This document shows positions 6,383 to 10,463 of a DNA stretch of 10,463 nucleotides, in pieces (positions within the stretch are counted from its first letter, which is position 1; every line of letters begins with the position of its first letter). Origin of the DNA: Prochlorococcus sp. AG-455-E15 (GTDB taxonomy: Bacteria > Cyanobacteriota > Cyanobacteriia > PCC-6307 > Cyanobiaceae); contig QCQS01000032.1 of assembly GCA_003212115.1 (NCBI GenBank), forward strand, positions 1 to 10,463, read 5' to 3'. Position numbers and translations under genes: made by a program. A model generated the notes under the pieces. It was not told the origin of the DNA, did no database searches, and worked only from the letters and a program-made list of their open reading frames with translations.

Positions 6383-6402
6383 GCCGTCAAATTGCCGTCA
6401 GA
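6383..6402 (+). repeat. C4 right arm-type repeat pair (GCCGTCAAA, GCCGTCAGA)
   Basis: Two copies 11 bp apart, starting 108 bp before the next tRNA core. They fall in the leader of the TPR gene, directly against its start codon, so a bound protein would be expected to affect that gene. Confidence 0.75.
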
Positions 6403-6489
6403 TTAGTTTCAATAGTAACTTAATTTCTTTAGTAATAAATAAAAAGTTATTGAAATATCTATAGACATAGTGCCCTACTAGGGTTGTTA

Positions 6490-6536
6490 AGTGCTTTGGG
6501 AGCACTAGATCGCAGGTTCGAATCCTGTCGCCCCGA
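6490..6536 (+). repeat. tRNA-Pro(TGG) 3' fragment, C4/C5 junction (att-like core)
   Basis: Starts at the anticodon stem and has one substitution, G to A at 6509 in the variable loop. There is no 5' tRNA half. Confidence 0.9.
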
Positions 6537-6559
6537 CCATTTAAAAACCAAGTCATACA

Positions 6560-6585
6560 AGAGAGTTACCCAGACTCTCTTTTTT
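6560..6585 (+). terminator. Rho-independent terminator after the tRNA fragment
   Basis: AGAGAGT/ACTCTCT stem with loop TACCCAG and five T. It is nearly identical to the hairpin at 54-80, so C1 and C5 share this end type although their arm repeats differ. Confidence 0.75.
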
Positions 6586-6612
6586 ATTGCCAAGTATAAG
6601 AAATATAAGACT

Positions 6613-6643
6613 TAGCGATTATATAGCGATTATTTGCTATACC
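6613..6643 (+). repeat. C5 left arm-type repeats (TAGCGATTAT x2)
   Basis: TAGCGATTAT at 6613 and 6624, 11 bp apart, followed by TTGCTATACC. The first copy is 77 bp after the core. The family recurs at 7639 (right end of C5) and 10253 (C8). Confidence 0.7.
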
Positions 6644-6743
6644 TCGCACAACCTTACAGCCATAATCTGCCATTATTATCTCTCTTTTTTCAAATTTCTT
6701 TAGATTACTAAAGCTATTATCTAATTAACGATTTAAAACCTAA

Positions 6744-7067
6744 ATGGAAAGTCCTGTGGAAAAAAATGAAATTTTAGAACTTTTTGAAAACCTCAAACCA
6801 ATTTTCATATGGATTCAAAAAAACAATACTATATTTACTTATGGGACAATTCTTTTCCTTTTCTCATGGTATTTAAATCCCATAATTAAAGAATCAAAAT
6901 TCAAAAACATGTGTGCACTTAATACGACCAAGATTACACAAAAGGGTAAATATGCAAAAGAAAAAGACTACGAAGAATTGGGAGAAAAATTTGGATTAGT
7001 TTTTGCAGATTGGAAAGATATCAATCGTTTTTGCGAATTTTATAAATCTAGTCATTACAATTATTAA
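6744..7067 (+). CDS. Hypothetical small membrane protein
   Basis: A 107-residue protein with a polar N-terminus, one membrane helix at about residues 33-52 (TYGTILFLFSWYL), and a charged cytoplasmic or periplasmic tail with two cysteines and many Lys, Tyr and Phe. I recognise no family. It is the first of three plus-strand genes separated by only 20-21 bp, so the three probably form one transcript; a TATTAT at 6715-6720 is a possible -10. No Shine-Dalgarno precedes the ATG. Its neighbour is Imm17-like, so a role in the same protective or membrane function is possible but not shown. Confidence 0.7.
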   Translation: MESPVEKNEILELFENLKPIFIWIQKNNTIFTYGTILFLFSWYLNPIIKESKFKNMCALNTTKITQKGKYAKEKDYEELGEKFGLVFADWKDINRFCEFYKSSHYNY

Positions 7068-7088
7068 ATATCTTAAAAATAATACGCA

Positions 7089-7283
7089 ATGGAAATAGAT
7101 GAATTATTTTGTATTTTTGGAGGTTTTTTTACTTTATTAGCAGCGAGAAGTAATTGGAATTGGTTTTGGAATCATCCCAAAGCTAAAGGAGTTTTATCTA
7201 TGTGTAGAGGTAAAAAGGGAGCAAGGGTTTTTTATTCGATTTTGGGTGTTCTGTTAATAGCCTTAGGCATTAATGGGTTCTAA
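7089..7283 (+). CDS. Imm17-like small membrane protein
   Basis: A 64-residue protein with two membrane helices (about 5-19 and 47-62) flanking a conserved-looking middle: SNWNWFWNHPKAKGV, then a basic stretch and GARVFYSILGVLLIALGI. From memory, this pattern (NWxWFxN, then GxKGARxFYxxLGxxLIxLGI) and the length fit the immunity 17 (Imm17) family, small membrane proteins often found near polymorphic toxins. No toxin gene is visible in the cassette, so it may be an orphan immunity gene or have another membrane role. It lies 21 bp after the previous gene and 20 bp before the next. Confidence 0.7.
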   Translation: MEIDELFCIFGGFFTLLAARSNWNWFWNHPKAKGVLSMCRGKKGARVFYSILGVLLIALGINGF

Positions 7284-7303
7284 ACTAAATCTTATTTTAT
7301 AAA

Positions 7304-7627
7304 ATGAGACAAACACCAACTGAGAGAAGAGAGCAATGTAACCCCACCCTAATAGGAATATTTGTTGGAGCTGTTTCTCCCCTATCATCTTTAATTTGGG
7401 GGATTAGGCAAAGATCATTGAAACTTGCTTTGTTCCCTTATTTATTCGTATTTATAGCTGGATTCATAATTCTTTCATTGGCTAATGAAACAAAATTCAA
7501 ACCAGAGTTTAAAATTCCACTACAGCTTATTGCTGGATATTATTCTTTTGACATAACAAAAAAAATGAAGGAAGAAGCACTTAAGAATAAAAACAAAGCC
7601 TTGGATGCTGAAATTAAAAATAATTAG
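7304..7627 (+). CDS. Hypothetical two-helix membrane protein
   Basis: A 107-residue protein with two hydrophobic helices at about residues 15-34 and 41-60, a third mildly hydrophobic stretch near 72-84, and a basic, coiled C-terminal tail (KKMKEEALKNKNKAL). The layout of paired helices after a polar start loosely resembles DUF2628-type proteins, but the match is too weak to name. It is the last gene of the C5 operon; the C5 right arm repeat begins 12 bp after its stop. Confidence 0.65.
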   Translation: MRQTPTERREQCNPTLIGIFVGAVSPLSSLIWGIRQRSLKLALFPYLFVFIAGFIILSLANETKFKPEFKIPLQLIAGYYSFDITKKMKEEALKNKNKALDAEIKNN

Positions 7628-7638
7628 AGTAGAAAGCT

Positions 7639-7662
7639 TAGCGATTATTTGCATACCTTTGC
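7639..7662 (+). repeat. C5 right arm-type repeat (single TAGCGATTAT)
   Basis: One copy of TAGCGATTAT followed by TTGCATACC. Compared with the left end one 11-bp unit is missing. It starts 138 bp before the tRNA core, outside the 106-109 bp seen in five other cassettes, so this end may have been rearranged. Confidence 0.6.
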
Positions 7663-7775
7663 CATAAGTTGCTGTAAATAGGGCAATATTGAGACTCATA
7701 TAAATCCTATTAGTACCAACTAATAAGCTATAGCCTTACTTCGTTCTCATGGGTACTGTCGCAAATTGCGTACTG

Positions 7776-7822
7776 GGTGCTTTTGGAGCACTAGGTCGCA
7801 GGTTCGAATCCTGTCGCCCCGA
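7776..7822 (+). repeat. tRNA-Pro(TGG) 3' fragment, C5/C6 junction (att-like core)
   Basis: The first stem base is G instead of A, and the anticodon loop has one change (TTTTGGA, G to T at 7784), which also destroys the TGG anticodon. If the 7-base loop is the crossover overlap, this copy should recombine poorly with the others. Confidence 0.85.
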
Positions 7823-7874
7823 TCAGTCATAGCACTAAGTCTCAGCTAATACCTAATTCACACAGATTATTGCT

Positions 7875-7894
7875 TCACGCAAAACTTACACAAA
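7875..7894 (+). repeat. C6 left arm-type repeat pair (TCACGCAAA, TTACACAAA)
   Basis: Two related 9-mers start 11 bp apart, the first 53 bp after the core. The second differs by two bases. The intact pair is at the right end of the same cassette. Confidence 0.7.
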
Positions 7895-7966
7895 ATCAAA
7901 ATAAACGTAAGTAAAGTAATTTATTCTAATCTTGCAGATAAAATTTAATATAGACAATTAGTTTTT

Positions 7967-8203
7967 ATGAAAAAATTTCTATTACTAATCCCAACTTTTT
8001 TAGCTACTCCGATTTACGCAAATTCATATGTAAACGATAATTTAAATGCTGCCGATATGATGTTTAATAACGGAATGGACGGCTGTGCAAATGTAAGCAT
8101 GGCAATTATGGTTGCCAATTCTCCACAAATATATGGCCCCACCTCAAGTAGTTTAAAATCAGAAATCAAAACATATGCAATAAAATGTAACTTACGTTTT
8201 TGA
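7967..8203 (+). CDS. Small secreted two-cysteine protein
   Basis: A 78-residue precursor. Residues 1-18 are a clear signal peptide (MKKFLLLIPTFLATPIYA, cut before NS), leaving about 60 residues in the periplasm or outside. Cys40 and Cys74 may form a disulfide. The mature part is short, polar and rich in Asn, Ser and Met, with no recognised domain. Small exported proteins of this size are common in picocyanobacterial islands. No Shine-Dalgarno precedes the ATG. It converges on the DUF2628-like gene, with 69 bp between the stops. Confidence 0.75.
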   Translation: MKKFLLLIPTFLATPIYANSYVNDNLNAADMMFNNGMDGCANVSMAIMVANSPQIYGPTSSSLKSEIKTYAIKCNLRF

Positions 8204-8272
8204 AATTCGATGCTTTGAAAAAGATTTTTATCCCCAACTTAATTTGCCATATTTAAATTCTCTGCAAAAAAT

Positions 8273-8758
8273 TTATTGGCTAAAAATTCCATACATTATA
8301 AGACTTGGAATAAGAGCAACTAAAGATAAAAGAATTCCTAACATTACAGATACAAAAGTCCCTATTTCCTCCTTATTACTTTTTAAGAAAAGCCATCTCT
8401 GAAAAGGGTAAATAGAACCATAAAACAACGGGATTCCAATATTTGCAACAATAGAGAGGTCTATATTAAAAATAGATTCAATAATCGAGAGAGCAAATAC
8501 TACAATACCCAGAAACCAAAAGTATTTCCAATCTCTTATTTTAGTTGCAAAAACAAATGGGAAGAAGAATGCGATCCATGAAAATCCTGGGAGCGAGTCT
8601 GCACCATATTTGGACTGTAAATAAGTATTTACGGCTTTCCCTTCAGGTGAAATTAAAATGGGGATAGGAAAATCACTCTTAGTTTTAACTAAGTATCCTT
8701 TTTCAACAAGCGCGTCAATTTTATCTAACCTTAATTGCATTTCAGGAGATAAAGTCAT
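8273..8758 (-). CDS. DUF2628-like membrane protein
   Basis: A 161-residue protein. The first 55 residues are soluble and include LDALVEKGYLVKT-type helical text that resembles the short N-terminal helical segments of membrane-tethered proteins. From about 58 onward come four hydrophobic stretches (58-71, 78-95, 102-118, 133-157). FSWIAFFFPFVFATKIRDWK, then a loop and YPFQRWLFLKSNKEE, fits the DUF2628 pattern (aromatic first helix, basic turn, a final short motif before a polar segment). The family has no firmly known activity. The assignment rests on pattern memory and needs a profile search. Its ATG faces the C6 right arm repeats 42 bp away. Confidence 0.75.
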   Translation of the reverse strand: MTLSPEMQLRLDKIDALVEKGYLVKTKSDFPIPILISPEGKAVNTYLQSKYGADSLPGFSWIAFFFPFVFATKIRDWKYFWFLGIVVFALSIIESIFNIDLSIVANIGIPLFYGSIYPFQRWLFLKSNKEEIGTFVSVMLGILLSLVALIPSLIMYGIFSQ

Positions 8759-8800
8759 ATTTTAAAAAGTATCTTTTTTAAGATAACTTCTTAACTAATT

Positions 8801-8820
8801 TCACGCAAAACTCACGCAAA
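8801..8820 (+). repeat. C6 right arm-type repeat pair (TCACGCAAA x2)
   Basis: Two exact copies start 11 bp apart, 109 bp before the tRNA core. They match the left end of the same cassette and no other cassette in the window. Confidence 0.75.
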
Positions 8821-8908
8821 TTAAGCTTAAATAAACTGAATTGGGCTATAATGAAATGCCTAAAATAGTGATCGCAAAATAAGTCTAAGTTACAGATTAA
8901 ATCTTGCG

Positions 8909-8955
8909 GGTGTTTTGGGAGCACTAGGTCGCAGGTTCGAATCCTGTCGCCCCGA
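8909..8955 (+). repeat. tRNA-Pro(TGG) 3' fragment, C6/C7 junction (att-like core)
   Basis: The first stem base is G, and one change (C to T at 8913) breaks the last anticodon stem pair. CTTGCGG precedes it and AAGTCT lies 29 bp before the core, as in the C2/C3 and C7/C8 junctions. Confidence 0.88.
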
Positions 8956-9007
8956 TCAGTTATTGCAGTAAGTCTCAGCTAATAATATATTTACCCTAAA
9001 AAGTAGA

Positions 9008-9025
9008 GTGCCCAAAAAGTGCCCA
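9008..9025 (+). repeat. C7 left arm-type repeat pair (GTGCCCA x2)
   Basis: Exact copies at 9008 and 9019, 11 bp apart and 53 bp after the core. This is the intact form of the damaged C2 left arm. Confidence 0.75.
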
Positions 9026-9036
9026 TAATCTAAATT

Positions 9037-9521
9037 TTACTTGAGCTTTTTTAATGCAGTTAATGATATTGAATGTTTATTATCTCTAGAACTGTAATTA
9101 GCAATAGATAGAGCCTTTTGAAAATCCCCAAAATAAAACTCTTCCCAACTACCATCTTCTTTAACAGTTAAAACTAATAGCAAGTCAGCTTCTCCTCAAA
9201 TACCAATTTGTTTGGAATAATGATTTGCTTTGATTTGAACTTTTTTACCATTTTCATCAATAGCGTCATATCCACTTGCTCCAGGATCAGCTTTAGTGAA
9301 ACCATAATGATCAATTGCTACGCATTCTCCATAATCACCTAATAAGTTGCCAAGACAGGACCATTTAAATTCAGGAGCTAAACTTCTCAAAGCATTTTGA
9401 GCTGCAAATATTGTTGCAAGAATATGTCTATAGCATGTATTTTTTCTGTCATAACAAATTTCACACTTTAAAAATGATTTACATCAAAAAAAGCTAGTAG
9501 TGGGAATAGTAAACGTTTCAT
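9037..9521 (-). pseudogene. Broken DUF6998-like (PD-(D/E)XK-type) nuclease gene
   Basis: The minus strand keeps a family-like sequence interrupted by an in-frame TGA at 9196-9198. Before it: LGDYGECVAIDHYGF, then SGYDAIDENGKKVQIKA. After it, in the same frame: GEADLLLVL, then DGSWEEFYFGDF, ending at a TAA (9037-9039). The conserved Glu, the Asp of GYDA and the QxK of VQIK fit a PD-(D/E)XK restriction-like site; I recall this order from DUF6998 proteins. The stop probably replaced an Arg codon (CGA to TGA). Upstream, the frame is open to 9483 but has no ATG (only a TTG at 9390). A signal-peptide-like start (MKRLLFPLLAFF, ATG at 9521) joins in only if one base is added to the A5 run at 9470-9474; that link is uncertain, since such nucleases are not exported. 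A 64-residue piece between TTG and TGA is the longest single frame. Confidence 0.65.
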
Positions 9522-9628
9522 CTTCTATTTTTTAAATTTAAAAATAAGTTTGTGTAATTCGCAATAACTTATAACAGCAGAAGAAAAGTATTTATGGACA
9601 TTAAATAAACAGGGATTTTATTCTCTTT

Positions 9629-9645
9629 AATATAGATCGACTTTT
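9629..9645 (-). promoter_or_regulatory. Candidate AGTCGAT-box promoter before the broken nuclease gene
   Basis: The minus strand reads AAAAGTCGATCTATATT: AGTCGAT directly before a TATATT -10. The same box-plus-(-10) layout occurs at 1267-1285 and 10018-10035. It lies 108 bp upstream of the ATG at 9521. Confidence 0.4.
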
Positions 9646-9688
9646 AATTACTAACTATTAGCGAGGAAAACAGTAAAAGTTTCTTTTA

Positions 9689-9994
9689 TTAATCACAACA
9701 ACTGTCTTTTGTTAAAGAAGAAGTCCATGAGGATTCCTCCATTGTTGATAAGTCAACTCTATGAGTTGCCATCCAGTCACCATTTGCTTCAACAAACTTC
9801 TGAACATTTCCTTCTGGCGCTTGATGAATAACAATAATTTTTTGAGGATCTTCCTTGCTTACTCCTCTGAAAAGCGGCTTAATATCAAATTCCGAATGCC
9901 TTTTATCTGCTTCTGCACTATCAAATATCGCAGCCCATTCATCGAAAGTGCTTTCAATTTTAAAGGTAAACACGGAGGTAACTGAGCAAGACAT
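9689..9994 (-). CDS. DUF3764-like small protein
   Basis: A 101-residue soluble protein without signal peptide. The alternating pattern FTFKIESTFDEWAAIFDSAE, then KPLFRGVSKEDPQKIIVIHQ and VQKFVEAN looks like a small alpha/beta barrel fold of the dimeric ferredoxin-like type: strand, helix with DEW, conserved FRG, strand KIIVIHQAPE, helix. From memory this matches DUF3764, found in marine picocyanobacteria; its activity is unknown. The C-terminus ends in a Ser/Thr-rich tail with CCD, perhaps added. It has its own promoter at 10018-10035 with a short leader. It is the only intact gene of C7. Confidence 0.75.
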   Translation of the reverse strand: MSCSVTSVFTFKIESTFDEWAAIFDSAEADKRHSEFDIKPLFRGVSKEDPQKIIVIHQAPEGNVQKFVEANGDWMATHRVDLSTMEESSWTSSLTKDSCCD

Positions 9995-10017
9995 AAAAAA
10001 GGAGCTAATTACCTCTT

Positions 10018-10035
10018 ATTTTATATCGACTGTCA
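10018..10035 (-). promoter_or_regulatory. Candidate AGTCGAT-box promoter of the DUF3764-like gene
   Basis: The minus strand reads CTGACAGTCGATATAAAAT, with TAAAAT or TATAAA as the -10. The start codon is 24 bp downstream. The 12 bases TGACAGTCGATn match the C1 operon promoter in a different cassette. Confidence 0.5.
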
Positions 10036-10056
10036 GTTATTAACTACATAGATTAT

Positions 10057-10074
10057 GTGCCCATAATGTGCCCA
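10057..10074 (+). repeat. C7 right arm-type repeat pair (GTGCCCA x2)
   Basis: Exact copies 11 bp apart, starting 109 bp before the core. They match the left end of C7 and both ends of C2. Confidence 0.75.
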
Positions 10075-10164
10075 AAATCCGAAAAATTAGTCCTTATTAG
10101 GTTAGATTTTTTCTCTAAAAGTACTGTTGGCAAAATAAGTCTCACTTACATCTAGAAACTTGCG

Positions 10165-10211
10165 GGTGCTTTGGGAGCACTAGGTCCCAGGATCGAATAC
10201 TGTCGCCCCGA
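10165..10211 (+). repeat. tRNA-Pro(TGG) 3' fragment, C7/C8 junction, most diverged
   Basis: The anticodon arm is intact apart from the first stem base (G), but three substitutions lie in the T-arm region: GTCGCAG became GTCCCAG, GTTCG became GATCG, and ATCCTG became ATACTG. The T-loop is thus destroyed. CTTGCGG precedes it and AAGTCT lies 29 bp before the core. This is the right-most and most mutated copy. Confidence 0.85.
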
Positions 10212-10252
10212 TTAACTTCTCACGATTATTAAACATACTCAAGGCGAACTCT

Positions 10253-10268
10253 TAGCGATCATTCGCTA
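10253..10268 (+). repeat. C8 left arm-type repeat, a 16-bp palindrome
   Basis: TAGCGA-TCAT-TCGCTA is a perfect inverted repeat, followed by TACC. It belongs to the same family as the C5 arms (TAGCGATTAT followed by TTGCTATACC) and starts 42 bp after the core. Confidence 0.6.
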
Positions 10269-10463
10269 TACCTTGCATAACTTTGCTGTCTGGATCTCCC
10301 GCAATAAATAAATTAAAACTTTCTAAGTAAATTAAATATTTATCCCAGATCAAATAAGCCTTAAGAAAATAAGTAAATAAATAAGAAAAATTAATCAATG
10401 GTATAAGATTTCCTCCGCTCATTTATTGGGTTTTTCGACTATGCTTATCGAGGCGGGATACTA
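10269..10463. other. Start of cassette C8, no gene seen
   Basis: About 195 bases of very AT-rich sequence follow the arm repeat, with no supportable gene on either strand. The last 40 bases are richer in GC. An ATG at 10441 opens a frame that the window cuts after seven codons, too short to call. Confidence 0.4.

Noticed and set aside
6234..6464. 76-residue plus-strand reading frame
   Set aside because: Antisense to the signal-peptide end of the TPR gene and across the arm repeats.
9196..9198. TGA read as selenocysteine or programmed readthrough
   Set aside because: No selenocysteine insertion hairpin is evident, and the residue expected there in this family is Arg; a point mutation is simpler.
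9761..10043. Two plus-strand reading frames (74 and 62 residues)
   Set aside because: Both are antisense to the DUF3764-like gene, which has family-like sequence and a promoter.
3189..10211. Seven further complete tRNA-Pro genes
   Set aside because: The acceptor 5' strand, D-arm and first part of the tRNA are missing upstream of every copy; only the 3' part from the anticodon stem is present.
3189..10211. CRISPR array
   Set aside because: Repeats are spaced about 0.9-1.4 kb apart with genes between, they match a tRNA, and no cas gene is present.
1..10463. Classical integron
   Set aside because: No integron integrase and no attC-type imperfect palindromes; the shared sites are tRNA fragments, and the cassettes have their own promoters on both strands.
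10441..10463. Start of a plus-strand gene (MLIEAGY...)
   Set aside because: Only seven codons before the window ends and no ribosome binding site; cannot be supported.

Overview
The window is AT-rich DNA carrying small, mostly unrecognised genes and repeated 3' pieces of a tRNA-Pro(TGG) gene. I infer a high-light Prochlorococcus (or close picocyanobacterial) genomic island. The basis is base composition, general lack of Shine-Dalgarno sites, the DUF3764-like gene, and my recollection that tRNA-Pro fragments recur in Prochlorococcus islands and that tRNA-targeting 'tycheposon' elements live there. No taxonomic marker gene is present, so this stays an inference.

The layout is a tandem array. 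Eight copies of the tRNA-Pro 3' part lie in the same orientation: one is cut by the window start, the others begin at 3189, 4072, 5090, 6490, 7776, 8909 and 10165. Each complete copy starts exactly at the anticodon stem and runs to the discriminator base; the 5' half of the tRNA is never present. They divide the window into seven complete cassettes (C1-C7) and the start of an eighth (C8). C1 (32-3188): an unknown two-gene minus-strand operon, an unknown 406-residue protein, and a zinc-ribbon membrane protein. C2 (3236-4071): one unknown membrane protein. C3 (4119-5089): a short secreted YadA-like protein. C4 (5137-6489): a secreted TPR protein. C5 (6537-7775): three small genes for membrane proteins, one Imm17-like. 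C6 (7823-8908): a small secreted two-cysteine protein and a DUF2628-like membrane protein. C7 (8956-10164): a broken DUF6998-like nuclease gene and a DUF3764-like gene. C8 (10212 onward) shows no gene before the window ends.

The most striking signal is outside the genes. Every complete cassette carries, near both ends, repeats of a motif that match between its two ends but differ between cassettes: GGGGCAC in C1, GTGCCCA in C2 and C7, GCCGTCAAA in C3 and C4, TAGCGATTAT in C5, TCACGCAAA in C6. Most are tandem pairs spaced 11 bp (12 in C1), about one helical turn. Their distance to the tRNA core is also nearly fixed: 53 or 74-77 bp on one side, 106-109 bp on the other in five of seven cassettes. 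If a cassette were closed into a circle by recombination between its flanking tRNA pieces, the joint would have the layout of a tyrosine-recombinase attP: arm sites, core with a 7-bp spacer (the anticodon loop), arm sites. No recombinase gene lies in the window, so these look like minimal non-autonomous elements moved in trans.

Substitutions in the tRNA pieces rise from left to right (0, 0, 0, 1, 1, 1, 3), and the clearly broken gene is in the last complete cassette. This fits serial insertion at an intact tRNA-Pro to the left, with older cassettes pushed right. The cargo is independent small units with their own promoters on both strands, enriched in membrane and secreted proteins, rather than one pathway.
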